Source: Dioscorea cayenensis subsp. rotundata
Lineage: Eukaryota > Streptophyta > Magnoliopsida > Dioscoreales > Dioscoreaceae
Assembly: GCF_009730915.1 (NCBI RefSeq)
Contig: NC_052479.1
Location: 2,790,001 to 2,854,000, forward strand
DNA length: 64,000 nt
Direction: 5' to 3'
Of this stretch, positions 33,446-44,980 are shown piece after piece. The notes under the pieces are model-generated. The model was not told where the DNA came from, searched no databases, and saw only the letters and a program-made list of their open reading frames with translations. Within the stretch, counting starts at the first letter, position 1. Every line of letters starts with the position of its first letter. Position numbers and translations under genes: made by a program.

Positions 33446-34867
33446 ATGCCACCAAAGAAGTCCCAGACATCACGCTCTCAAATGGCTACAACTCAAGATA
33501 AAATGATTCCTCAAAATGCCAACCTTCAAGAACAATTGGAAGTTCCACCTGATCCCTCAAAAGATACAATGCCAACGATTCCCTTAAGCGAATATGAAGC
33601 GCTTAAAAAGAAGTTCGATGAAAATAACAGAAAGTTGGATGATTTAATGCACTTTGTCCAACAAGCTCTACCTCAAGCAACACTCCCATCCAACCTCTAT
33701 CATAAGGGAAAGCAAGCTATGGAACAAAAAGAGCAAGGTGATCCGCGTCCTCATAACCAAGAGAGGGTTGAACTTCTACTAGCAGGAAAAAACACAGAAA
33801 AAATCCAAGAGGTGGTAGAAAGCACCTACAAAGGAGAATCAAGAGCGTTTGAGAGAGATACGGAGGAATCTACCTTTAGCATAAAGGAGACAACTGATCT
33901 AAAAAAGATGATTGAACAGGTACTAGAAAAGAAGAAGTTGGTTCCTACTGAGGAAACACCACAAAGAAGTAAGGTACCTTTCGTCAAAGAAATCATGGTA
34001 AAGCTACTACCCAAAAAGTTCAAGATGCCACAGCTAACAACTTATTCTGGGAAGGGGGACCCTTATGACCATATGCAAAACTATGAGGCAGTGATGCTTC
34101 TCCATGGATGGGAGGACGCAATCATGTGCAGAGCATTTCCGCTTACTTTAACAGAGCATGCACGCATATGGTTTAATAATCTGAAGGAATGATCAATTTC
34201 AAACTTCAATCAGTTGAGGAAGGAATTTATAGATGGGTTCCTCATTAATGCTAGGAGAAAAAAGGACGCTTCGTATCTTCTGACCATTAAACAAGAAGAG
34301 AAAGAGAGCCTGAAAGACTATGTTGAAAGATTTCGTGCCGCTACCTTAGAAGTACAGGATCTTCAAGCCACAGTGGCCGTATCAGGAATGCTTCAAGGGA
34401 TAAGGTCAAGAGATTTTCAAAAATCCCTTTCCCTAGATCAACCCCTCACTCTTGGAGATCTGTTCAGTCAAGCTAATAAGTTTATCCTTTCAGAAGATAT
34501 TATGAGGCACATCAATGCTGGAAACAGAGATAAGAAAAGAAAAGATAGAGATGAAACGAACGATGAAGGGAGAAAGACTGGAAGGGGAAATGAACACAGA
34601 CAAGTTCCAAAACTCAAATTTGAGAACTTCACACCATTAAGCCAACCACGTTCTACCATCCTAGCAAGTATAGAAGGATATGGGCTCCTTACCTTTCCTC
34701 CTAAGGCAAACAAGACAATGGGCAAATTTACAGACGCATACTGCAGGTTTCACAAAACCCATGGACACTCAACTGATAGATGCAGAGAACTGATGAATGA
34801 GATTGAATCTCTAGTGCGCCAAGGAAAGCTTAACAGATTTGTCTACTTAGAAGCATGGAGAAACTAG
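33446..34867 (+). pseudogene. Retrotransposon gag
   Basis: One frame with an internal stop (TGA at 34190-34192, where relatives have an ordinary residue). The first part is hydrophilic with a coiled-coil-like stretch (EYEALKKKFDENNRKLDDL). The Retrotrans_gag core follows: TYSGKGDPYDHMQNYEAVM, ARIWFNNL, FIDGFL, LKDYVERFRA. Near the end FCRFHK-like sequence (YCRFHKTHGHSTDRC) gives a CCHC-like metal-binding region, as in many Tat gags. A TAG at 34865-34867 separates it from protease in the same frame. Confidence 0.9.
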
Positions 34868-35683
34868 AAACCGACTTACTCAAAAAAGGAAAGATCTGAA
34901 GATAACATGGGGATGAAGGATAAAAAAGACTCTAAGACGAGGGAGAAAACCCCCACTTTAGATAACAACCCATCTCACCCAGCAATACATGTTATCATCG
35001 GGGGTGAAACCTTAGTAGGTGAGACCTCTTCATCAAGGAAAGCTTATGCAAGGCAAGCTTATGAAGTTAACAACATCATGAAAACACAAGAGAATGAAGA
35101 ACCTATCACTTTTACTTCCGAAGATCAAGGAGATGTAGTCATACCCCACGATGATGCAATGGTTATTTCCGCAACCATTATGAAGTTGCCAGTAGAGAGA
35201 ATTCTCATTGATAATGGGAGCTCTGTAAACCTTATCTATTGGAACTGCTTTGAGAAGATGAATTTATCGTGTGATAGATTGAAGAAGGTGTCATCCCCAC
35301 TGTTTAGTTTCTCAGGAGAATCAGTTCCTATCATGGGATCAATCCAGTTACCGATCACGCTAGGTGAGGAACCACGTCACATTATAAGAATGGCAAATTT
35401 TATGGTAATTAAGTCCATGTCACCAGCTTACAATGCCATCTTAGGAAGACCTTTGCTTAATGACATGAGAGCTGTGCTCTTTTCAAGCTATCTGGTAATG
35501 AAGTTTCCAACCTCAGGAGGAATAGGGCAAGTAAGAGGAGATCAAAAGAAAGCTCGGAGCTGTTATGTATCTTCCATCAAAGGAAAACAATTGTTAAGGG
35601 ATGAAACCTTGGCAATCTCAGAAGACTCAGCTGATAAGCCAAAAGCCTATGAAAAAAGTAGAACCTGTGAGGTTAAAAGATGA
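34868..35683 (+). pseudogene. Retrotransposon aspartic protease
   Basis: Continues in the gag frame after the TAG at 34865. The active-site block is ILIDNGSSVNLIYW, the D-N/T-G-S-S form usual in Tat elements, and the second conserved block is AYNAILGRPLLNDMRAV. The frame ends at 35683, overlapping the reverse-transcriptase frame, which is shifted by one register; the shift lies at about 35640-35680. Whether this is programmed frameshifting or damage cannot be told. No slippery-site claim is made. Confidence 0.85.
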
Positions 35684-37790
35684 TGATCCAGATAAGGTCA
35701 CTTACTTGGGAAGTGGAATGACCGAAGAAATAAAAAGAGAAGTGATCGCTTGCCTAAAAAAGAACGTGGACGTATTTGCGTGGACACCATCTGATATGCC
35801 AGGTATTAGTTTGGAGGTGATTTCTCATCACTTGAATGTGGACTCGAGTATAAAGCCGATAAAGCAGAAAAGAAGAAACCTGGCACCCGAAAAGCAGTAT
35901 GCTCTAGAAGAAGAGATAAATAAACTAATTCGAGCTGATTTCATTGAAGAGGTCCAATACCCAGAATGGCTTGCCAATGTTGTAATGGTAAAGAAATCAA
36001 ATGGGAAATGGAGAGTATGCGTAGACTTCACTAATCTTAACAAAGCTTGCCCCAAAGATTCATATCCTTTACCAAGAATCGACAAGTTAGTGGATGAGAC
36101 CTCAGGCTATGAGTTGCTAAGCTTCATGGATGCTTTCTCAGGATATCATCAGATAAAGATGAATCCCTCAGATAAAGAAAAGACTGCTTTCATCACTGAG
36201 AAAGGAACGTATTGTTACAAAGTAATGCCTTTTGGACTAAAAAATGTAGGAGCAACCTATCAAAGAATGGTGAACAAGGTATTCAAACACCTTTTGGGTA
36301 ACATTATGGAAGCTTACGTCGATGATATGATCGTCAAGAGTAAGATAGGTGAATCTCATACAGAAAAACTCAACCAAGTCTTTGAGGTATTAAGAAAATA
36401 TGACATGAGGCTTAACCCCAACAAATGTACGTTTGGGGTTCAATCTGGGAAATTCCTTGGTTACATGATAACTCAAAGAGGGATAGAAGCTAATCCAGAG
36501 AAGGTTCAAGCCATACTAGAGATGAGATCTCCATCATCTATGAAAGAGGTGCAACGCTTAACTAGAAGAATAGCCGCCCTAAATAGGTTTCTTTCCAAGT
36601 CAGCTGAAAAGAGCCTTCCCTTCTTTAAGACTTTAAGAGGTGGGAAAAACTTTGAATAGACTTCAGAATGTGACAAGGCTTTTAAAAAGCTAAAAGAATA
36701 CTTGAAGCAGATACCTCTTTTGACTAGACCTGAGCCTAAAGAGCCATTATTTGTATATTTGGGAGTTAGCAAGATGGCTTTAAGTGCAGTCTTATTGAGG
36801 AGGGAAGGAAAAGTGGATAAACTAGTGTACTACATCAGTAAAGTACTTCAAGGTGCTGAATCTCGATACCCTTTTGCTGAAAGGATAGCATTAGCACTTG
36901 TAATGGCTTCCAAAAAGTTAAGACCCTACTTTCAAGCTCATCCTATAGTGGTCTTAACAGATCAACCTTTACATCAAATATTGCAAAGACCAGAATATTC
37001 TGGAAGACTTACAAAGTGGGCGATTGAACTAGGAGAGTATGATATTTGTTTTGAACCTAGACAAGCAATCAAAGGTCAAGCGTTAGCTGATTTCATAGTA
37101 GAATGCACCGGAGATGAGGAGCTAAACAAAGCAGATGAATACATATGGAAGATGTTTGTGGATGGACCATCAAGTTCATCAGGGAGCGGAGCTGGGGTAG
37201 TTCTGATCTCTCCTAAAGGAGATATACTAGAGTATTCATTACGTTTTGTCTTTTTAAGCTCAAACAATACTGCAGAATATGAAGCACTTATAGCAGAAAT
37301 GAGCTTAGCCAAGCAACTACAGGTGAAAAGATTGATAGCACATAGTGATTCACAACTAGTAGTTCAGGAGTTTCTAGGAGAATATGAAGCAAAAGAACCA
37401 ATCATACGCCAATACCTTCACAAGGTTAAAACCTTGTCTCAGGAGTTTGAAGAATTTTAATTATTACAAGTTAATAGGAATTCAAATAGTCATGTAGACG
37501 CTTTGTCCAAATTGGCCTCATCGATGGAAACAAAGGGAAGGATTGTACATCTTGAAGAACTTCAAAGGCCAAGTATTGAAGAGAAGAACATAGCAAACAT
37601 CGAAGATGGGAATGATTGGAGAATACCCTTTAAGAAATTCTTAAAAGATGGGGAGCTACCTTCGAACACACTAGAAGCCAAAAAATTAAAGATGAGAGCA
37701 GCTCGTTTCACGTTGATAAATGATGTGCTCTATAAGAAGGGGTTTTCCATGCCACTTTTGAGGTGTTACACACATATGATATCGAGCTAA
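35640..37790 (+). pseudogene. Reverse transcriptase, RNase H and second RNase H
   Basis: Reverse transcriptase runs to 36656: WLANVVMVKKSNGKWRVCVD, KDSYPLPRIDKLVD, FMDAFSGYHQI, then the YVDDMIVKS active site and FLGYMITQRGI. A TAG at 36657 interrupts it. RNase H follows (PLFVYLGVSKMALSAVLLR, ESRYPFAERIALALVMASKK). A second RNase H-like domain follows with FVDGPSSSSGSGAGVVLIS, NNTAEYEALIAEMSLA and SDSQLVVQEF. A TAA at 37458 breaks the frame just before the linker NSHVDALSKLASSM. The frame stops at 37790 just where integrase should begin (after LYKKGFSMPLLRC). No zinc-binding or DDE integrase sequence is found anywhere to the 3' LTR. Confidence 0.92.
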
Positions 37791-37919
37791 GAGTTAGTTG
37801 AAGTAATGACAAAATATTATGAAAGAAAACTATAAATAATCACTTTTATTGAAAGTTCACACGTCATCACTAAGTCCTAAATAAGGAAACTATAAATAAT
37901 CATTACAAAAGAAAAAAGA

Positions 37920-40285
37920 TTATCATGGAGCAGGATGTACAGGTGGCTCAGGGGAAGGCATCTCATCAAAAACCTGCTCCTCATCCAAACCCTGCAAAGC
38001 TGAGATCTCATCATCATGACTTTCGGAGGAGACACCATTTTTCCCAAAAAACTCCCAAGGGCCAATAAGATTGTCTAAGTCATCGTGAACGCCGGAGTTT
38101 AAAGAGATAGTAACATCCTCCTCAGTGGGATCAAAGCTCCTCCAAGGTAAAGGCTCAACAATGGAGCTAGTCTTTGAAAAGACTAACTCAGGGTAAGCAC
38201 GGCCATGTTCCTTCTCAAGAAGCTCTCGAGCAAGATAAAAGCCAGTCTTGCTGAAGGTAACACCGACTGCACATTTCCTTTGATAACAATTTAAAGACTC
38301 ACGATATTCTCGGACAGCAGTAGCACAGATAGATTGTCGCTCAGCGTCGAACGCTTGACAAAGTGAAGATATCTCATCCTTCAACGCAGAAGTAGCTTAT
38401 CGTTCAGAAGCTAAATCTTTCTCAAGAGAAGTGATAGTCGAACATAAAGATGAACCCTTATCTCCGAGTCTCTTGTTCTCATCATTCAAGGTGGAACATT
38501 TGGATGCATACCCTCTCAAACTAGCAAGTTTCGCTTCTGAAGTTTGAAGGTGGGTGATAATCTCCTTGTTGTGTTTTCGAAGGTCCTCAACAGTCAACTG
38601 CAACTTCTTCTGATGAATATTGGAATCTTCTACGTGTTGATTCAAGGACCTCATCAACCCAAACGCCAAAAAAGAACGTTGAGCAGCCTATCCTCAATAA
38701 AGAAAAAGACGTCAAAATTAAGTTATACGTAAGGAAAAGGTAAAACAAAAGAGATAAATACCTCAACGAAAAGACGTTCAGCAACATCTATATTCTCCAG
38801 CATATCGGCAAAATAGCATTCCTCATCTCGTGGAAGAATGGAAGAATATATTAATCTAGAAGCCACGCCAGGTCAAGTAATACTGTCTGTATCAACTAAA
38901 CCAGGATAAAACCTAAAAGGTTCCCCTTTTAGAGTACTCCTAAGATCAGCATGATCTTTATATACTCGATGAATTTCCTGAGGTGGTTCCATGGGTGGAA
39001 AAGTGAGATTGACAGCTAAAAGTGACTCAGAACGCAGTTCCCTTCTTTCATGACGCGAAACCACAAGGTTTGTATATGATAGTAAGGGGTTAGAACCCTT
39101 TGAAGCGTCATTATTGCCTTTATTTGGAGGGTTAGAACCCTTGCAAGTGTCAAGGTTAGAACCCTTGAAAACATCAAGGTTCAAACCTTGGGGAGCATCA
39201 GGATTAGGGTCAGAACCCTTGGAGGAAGCCTTAACAACTCGGAATCGACAAGGTTAGCACCTTTGGACGTAGGAGACTTCAATCTTTTTGGAGGAGGAGA
39301 TGCACCTAACGTAAGAACCCCGAGAAGATCCGGGTTGAGAAAGTTTTCGAGGTCTCATTGTCTCGAGCACGCTTTCGTTGACCCGTTTGGAGAGCGACAG
39401 AATGCGAGTTTTTTTGGAGACCATATCTATTAAATAAGAGCATGAAAACATATGATGAAGGTCATAGTCAAATATATTTCTTAAAAAAAAATTCACCATA
39501 GCTCGAATTAGTCTCTTTGTCTGTATCATCAGCATGAGAGGATGAAAGATGGGAAGAAGAATAAGAGGACAACGAAGGAGAAGGTGCAAGAACGCCCCAC
39601 CCTGCTGCCTTTAAGTTAGAAGGGGTCATAAGTGTACTGATATTATGGCAGGAACGCTCAATAACATGAATCTCAGGAGCAAATTTCTCTCTGAGTGAGG
39701 CGTAAGGTTTTCTTGATACCCCCTTTCTGTTCCAACACCATTGGTAAGGACCTTTCCAAGAACCTTTTGGGGGGTAAACAAGAACCCATCTGTCTTCATA
39801 GTTCTTTATAGGAAGGAGATCATCAATAAGGAAATAAGAAGTCCCATGAAGGACATGACGACCAGACTTATCCTTACAAGGTTGAAGCTCGAAAAAGAGA
39901 TGAAAATGATTGACTGAGACCCTAAGCCCACTTATAAAACAAAAGATATGAAAGCCTATAAGAAACCTCTAAGAATTTGGATGAAGCTAAGCAGGAGATA
40001 ACTTGTTAAGCTTCAAGAATTCCATGATGAAGGAAGGCATAGGAAAGCGAATGCCCATATCAAGCAACGCCGCATGAATGGCAAAGGACATACCAGGGGC
40101 AAAACAAAAAGGACAGCTAGGATCACCGGGGAGACTAATTCTCCAATCGGAAGGAATCAAGTACTTAGCCCTTAAACTTTGAACATCACCTTCATTAAGA
40201 GAGGTAGGAAGACAGCGCCTATCACGAAGTGAGACTGAGGTCCAAAAGATGTAATAGGTCTACTAGTTTGCTTCATTCGAGCCAT
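37920..40285 (-). pseudogene. Antisense ORF of the Tat element (putative gypsy-type transposon protein)
   Basis: Minus-strand coding blocks opposite to gag-pol. From the probable start at 40285 (MARMKQTSRPITSF), after a frameshift, the text includes SLNEGDVQSLRAKYLIPSDW, then MGIRFPMPSFIMEFLKLNKL, SPAQLHPN, a stop, RFLIGFHIFCFISGLRV, then SWKGPYQWCWNRKGVSRKPY. This is the pattern of the plant family called putative gypsy type transposon (Pfam Transposase_28). A C-terminal coiled-coil region follows at 38669-37923 (NDENKRLGDKG, SLEKDLASER, a stop, LKDEISSLCQAFDAERQS), ending in an acidic tail. The role of this family is unknown; antisense ORFs of this sort occur in Grande-like Tat elements. 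Stops and a frameshift mark it as decayed. Confidence 0.75.
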
Positions 40286-40289
40286 GACA

Positions 40290-40914
40290 AGGTGGTGCTA
40301 AAAATATATATATATATATAATTAATCAATTAAAAAAAAAGGCGGAAGCTTGGCGGAAGGCAAATATATATATATATATAATTAGTTAATTAATATATAT
40401 ACATATATTATTAATTAATTTATTACTTAATTTATACCCTTTAGTGCTGTCGGTTGATGAAAGTTAAAAGGTAATTAATTAATTAATTAATTTAATAATA
40501 TCTTCAAACTTCAGAGAGACAAAGCAGTGCGTAAACCTTCGATGGTCACGGGAAGAATGCCGAAAATACTTTAACTCAGCTGCGATGCCAAAAGTCTTTA
40601 ACTCAATAGAGGCTGTGCGATTCTAAAAATAGGGGTGGAGACTTCCTTATATAGAGATCGAAAGGTAAGAGTTCAAATTTGAGTTGAACTCAAGAGATAA
40701 ATCTTTATCTAACAATAAAGATAAATTCAAATATATTAGAGCTTTATCCAATCGTATTATCTAAATGTGGATAAATTTAAATTTAAATTATTTAAATTAG
40801 TTGTATCTCATCTGTAGATAAATTCAAATATTATTATCAGTTTAAGATAAGAAGAGAGAGAGTTTTAAGCAGATAAGCACCTACTTCCATCTTTAAGGTT
40901 CTAACCTAAAGATA
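40290..40914. other. Non-coding 3' region of the Tat element
   Basis: AT-rich with TA runs (about 40305-40322 and 40362-40381), an att/aat palindromic stretch and no coding frame. It separates the antisense gene start from the polypurine tract and may hold the antisense promoter. Confidence 0.5.
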
Positions 40915-40929
40915 GAAGTGGGGAGCAAC
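40915..40929 (+). other. Polypurine tract
   Basis: gaagtggggagcaac lies directly before the 3' LTR; such purine runs prime plus-strand DNA synthesis. Confidence 0.8.
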
Positions 40930-41317
40930 TGATGTGGGACTAATTCAAACCCACGTAGCACGCCACTATCTCACATCACACCCACTATTCACATTACACC
41001 CACTATCTCCCTTTACACCCACGATCTCGAACACGTAAAGTATTTACATAACTGTAAGTATACATCTATAAATAGCCTCCCTCATTTAAGAAGAAGGGGA
41101 CTTTTGGAGGAAGAGCGGAGCAAAGGAAGACAAGTGTTTTTCTCTACTGACTTAGCCATCAGAGTGTTTGTGGGGAACACTTCCCACACTGCTACAGGTC
41201 TCGACATCTGAAGAAGGAAGAGACTCCAACTCCTTTTGTTCGATCTCCAAGTCCAAGTTCGAAGTTCTACAAATTCGAGGTCCCCTACAAATTCACTGTT
41301 GTATTCTGGCAACAACA
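40930..41317 (+). repeat. 3' LTR
   Basis: 388 bp, co-linear with the 5' LTR, ending CAACAACA before the target duplication. Confidence 0.95.
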
Positions 41318-41322
41318 ATTTT

Positions 41323-42087
41323 GATATTAAATCTGTTCAACCAATAACTATATGCTAAAGGCATCATGCAGTTGAATCAAATACTGTGTTATAGATTTTG
41401 AAGCATAAATTATTGAAATTTAAGATACCAAACATATCACCTTAACCTGATTTAATCTAAAAAATTTTAGCTAATAGGGTGAGAAAATCATACTTAAATT
41501 TATAATTTTTAAATTAATCTTTCACATATATTTTAATTACTATAGCAAATGTGGTAGTCAGTCAAAAAAACTAACTATTAGTTTTGTATTTGATGACTAC
41601 ATATTATTTTTAGATCATTTAATTTTGATTAATAAAACAAAAAAAAAATAGTCTTTTTAGCTAGTTACGTATAACATTTGCCACAAACAATAAAGAAAGA
41701 TCATACATGACTTTTATCACATCTAATACACTTATGATATAGTGACACTGAAAAAAATTCAAACATTAGGTTTAATCACAAAAATAAAAATTGACCATCA
41801 ATTAATTGTAAGCCACCAAATATACAAATATTGTAATCTAGTACTAAATTCTTTGTTCGAATTGACTGTTAACAACAAACCAGCAAAAATTAAATTGATA
41901 ATCAATTAATTCTAAGCCTCCAAATATATGAACGTTGTAATCAACACAAAATTCTTTGCTCAAACTGATATTAATTACAAACCACCAAATAGGCATCATA
42001 AATTCCTCCCCACATGATCCATCTTGATCAAGCGGGTTTATGCATTGAAATATCTTTTGAATTTCAAGCATGTTTTAATTCATATTC
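41323..42087. other. AT-rich intergenic DNA, no gene
   Basis: Separates the Tat element from the solo LTR. It contains two loosely similar stretches (about 41770-41890 and 41890-42000, each with a tcaattaatt and aagcc(a)ccaaatat motif), suggesting an old duplication. No coding support. Confidence 0.5.
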
Positions 42088-42092
42088 GAATT

Positions 42093-43155
42093 TGTTAGTG
42101 CAACCGCACTATTTAATTGGCATAATTTAACACCAAGACAAAATGACGTGGCAACCATGGTGACAAGGCATAATTGATGACATAGAAAGCATGGTGACAT
42201 GCAGGAGTCTTGACTTGGAGGCAAATATCTTGAAGATCTTGGTGGAACTATTTGGCAATGTATTACAAACTTGAAAACAAGATCATACCAAGGCCATATT
42301 TATGGTGATTTGATTGAATACTAAATATGGATGGAGCTTAATTGAAGAAATACCTATCAATGTATGATTGAAAACTATTAATGGTGTGATTTGAAAAACC
42401 TTAATGAGGATGATTGAAGACTATTAAGAGCAAGATTTAAAGGCATGCCTATTGTTGGCATGATTGAGTTGATTGATTGAAGATCTATTCTTGGAAAGAT
42501 TTTAAGACCAAACTTGAGTGAATTGAAGATTAAGTTTGGAAAGTTTCATGAAGACGCACAAGGACGTGCGCCTCTTGCGAGGGGACTGTGTGATGAGAAA
42601 CTGGGGAGGTAGGCTAGTTGTCGGCAGTCGGGATCGGGAGATTTGGCTGCACCGACTCGGACTAAGCATGATCGAGAGGTTGATGGGTCTTGAGGTCATT
42701 CACAACATAACCAAAACTCAGTCAAGTCAGCAGTCAAGGCCATGTTGCAATTCATGTTACAATAGGAGTTGCAACAGCTAATTTCGGAATTTTTAAATTA
42801 GTAGCCGCGGAGATTCTAAAAGAGGTATGTGCTATATTTGGGATGTTGAGGCTTCTATATAACTACATTGCTTGTAGATTGTAAGGGTGACTCGTGGAGG
42901 AGAGTGTGTGAGCACTAGACAATCTAGAAAGGGTAGTGATCTTTATTGTTTGAGAGTGTGAGTGACAAGTGTTTGTACTCATGTATTTTCACCTCTTTTA
43001 GTGGATTGTTTATCTCCCGACTTGGCCCCCCAGACGTAGGCGAGTGAACGCCGAACTGGGTTACCAACGTCGTGTGTCTTTTTTTTGTTGGTTTGTGTGA
43101 GATTTTTATGAGTGTTTGAGTGTTCCCTAAAACCCACACAACGGAGGAACTAACA
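42093..43155. mobile_element. Solo LTR, 1,063 bp, copia-like
   Basis: Begins TGTTAGT and ends ACTAACA, an inverted 7-bp terminus of TG...CA form. A perfect 5-bp duplication gaatt flanks it (42088-42092 and 43156-43160). No internal region, primer site or second LTR follows, so it is a solo LTR left by recombination between the LTRs. The right part (gattgtttatctcccgactt, then gacgtaggc) resembles the downstream part of Ty1/copia LTRs in plants; family assignment is tentative. Open frames inside are not genes. Confidence 0.88.
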
Positions 43156-43160
43156 GAATT

Positions 43161-43473
43161 AATTGTATTTATTAGCAAATACATAATTATAATTCCCAAA
43201 TTGTGATTTTTCTTAAAGTTCAAATCATTCATTTCTATTTAATTTTACTTGAACCTCAATCTAACATGAGTAATCTAATAAGCTTATATAGACCTTTATT
43301 TTATTGATTTTTCCTGTTTGACTATATCCAATTCTTCCAATTTAAATGACACTATTATGGTGAAAGCTAATATGTATTTAAAACAAAATTAAACTTTATT
43401 AAGTGTGGAAAATGTACATCACCCAATTAACTCAATAAATAGAGCGAACACCAAAACCACTTACTTCAAATGG
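43161..43473. other. Short intergenic spacer
   Basis: AT-rich sequence between the solo LTR and the Harbinger element; nothing recognised. Confidence 0.5.
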
Positions 43474-43984
43474 TTAGGGCATCTTCAACCTTACACTACA
43501 TTTAAAGTTTTTGTGTTAATTTGGAGCAGGTATTGCTCCAACCCAGCGCAATAACCTACTCCAAATCTAAAATATGCTAGTGACGTACAAGATATTATGT
43601 GTCACTGTAGCAATATTATTTTATTTTATTTTTTATTTTTTTATTTTATGTTATGATTTATGTTTTTTTAAATTCTTTTTTTTCTATTTTTTATTTTTAT
43701 AAAATTTATATTTATAATTTTATATTTTAATTAAATTAATAACTTATAATTTAAGTTCATATTTTTTTAATTAATGAACGATAAAATAAAAACATAAAAA
43801 ATAATTCTGATATAGATTATCATCGATACAAAAAAATCCCCCACAATACCCAAAATACAAATAATGAAGTTTGAAGTAGATGAGGCTAACAGTCTGGCAT
43901 GTTATCGCCACTTCCACCAATATTACCGAAGATGTCATTAAACATATTAGATCCAGAAGGGGGTGGTTGTTGAAAATGCTATCA

Positions 43985-44890
43985 TTTCTATAAAATTTCT
44001 TGTTGTTGTGCTTGTATACAAGCACGAATATTTGGATCAGTGATAGAATTCAAATCTTGTATCAAAATTTTGCCATTATATCTCATTTGTTGAAAAGCAA
44101 GATTTTTGCTCTGTATTTCTATGAACATTTGTCGATCTGCATTAGTCTTCTCTAACATCTCCATAATCTTGCAGTTATCATCTTTTAGACGACTAAGAGA
44201 AGATGCTACTTCGTCATTCATTTTTTTCTTCAGTTTAGCTTTCTTCTATCCGATTGGGCCTTCAGAAGGTGAGCCACCAATACCATCGTCTAAGTTAAGA
44301 GAAAATTGAGAAAGTCCAAGAGATTCTGATGCTTGCGATTCTGGCGAGGGATTTTCAGATTCTGATGATATATAGTCAAATGCATGCTTTCGAGTAATTT
44401 GTCTAGACGTCATAACATTATCTTCAAACTTCTCAAAGTTCCTCACAATGTGCCACACATGTCAAAGTTTAACCATTTCTTGTAGTTAGGATTATCCAAA
44501 AGCATCCTCTTTGGTTGATTCATTTGTAAACGATTTCAGAGTTATGTATTAGTAAAAATATAAACTTGCGAAGAGTAAATTATATAAAATACTTACAATA
44601 TCTTGGTCTGATGCACCACTTGTATTTAAATTTTCCACCTGTCGAATACATCCGTTCAATTTTTTCATTACCTTTTCTATTGTTTGCATCCGATATTGTA
44701 AAGATTGAGCAAAACATTTCACCCAAGATTTATCTCTTGTCAAATTATATTTTTCCTCCGTTCAAGCCCGTAATTGTTCTAAAGACTGGTTTGTACCAAT
44801 AATGGGTTTTTGAGTAATTTCTATGTAAATTTCACAGAGGTAGAAATCTTCATAAAGATAGTACCCCGAGCTACGAGATTGTTTAGACAT
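43985..44890 (-). pseudogene. PIF/Harbinger ORF1, Myb/SANT-like protein
   Basis: Starts MSKQSRSSGYYLYEDFYLCE at 44890. Recognisable parts are EITQKPIIGTNQS, SWVKCFAQSLQYRMQTIEKV, KLNGCIRQVENLNTSGASDQ, then WHIVRNFEKFEDNVMTSRQI, a serine-rich linker (SSESENPSPESQ), and a C-terminal helix-rich region (MNDEVASSLSRLKDDNCKIM). This order is that of the Harbinger partner protein, which aids nuclear import and DNA binding of the transposase. In-frame stops (one near 44763) and gaps show decay, unless some breaks are introns (a donor-like gtaagtatt context lies near 44595). Confidence 0.8.
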
Positions 44891-44980
44891 TTTTCTTGGA
44901 TTACAATGAAAGAGAAATTTTTTTGATAATAATGGTTAAAATGAGAGATGACATGAAGTTGTTTATATAGGCAATACAAT

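Larger units (their letters stand above)
32982..41317 (+). mobile_element. Ty3/gypsy LTR retrotransposon, Tat type, lacking integrase
   Basis: An 8,336-bp element with 387/388-bp LTRs (TGATG to AACAACA) and a perfect 5-bp duplication atttt at 32977-32981 and 41318-41322. The sense strand carries gag, protease, reverse transcriptase, RNase H and a second RNase H-like domain, in that order. A second RNase H is a mark of the plant Tat group. Integrase is absent: the pol frame ends near 37790 and is followed by an antisense gene region (40285-37920), another Tat-group trait. Several stops and a frameshift break gag-pol. It therefore cannot move by itself but keeps LTRs, primer site and polypurine tract, so it could have moved with proteins supplied by a relative. 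Confidence 0.95.

Noticed and set aside
36657..36659. TAG in pol as a readthrough signal
   Set aside because: It lies inside the conserved reverse transcriptase/RNase H junction and not at a gag-pol boundary, so ordinary damage is more likely.
42502..43232. Open frames inside the solo LTR
   Set aside because: Short, no homology, and wholly within a defined LTR.
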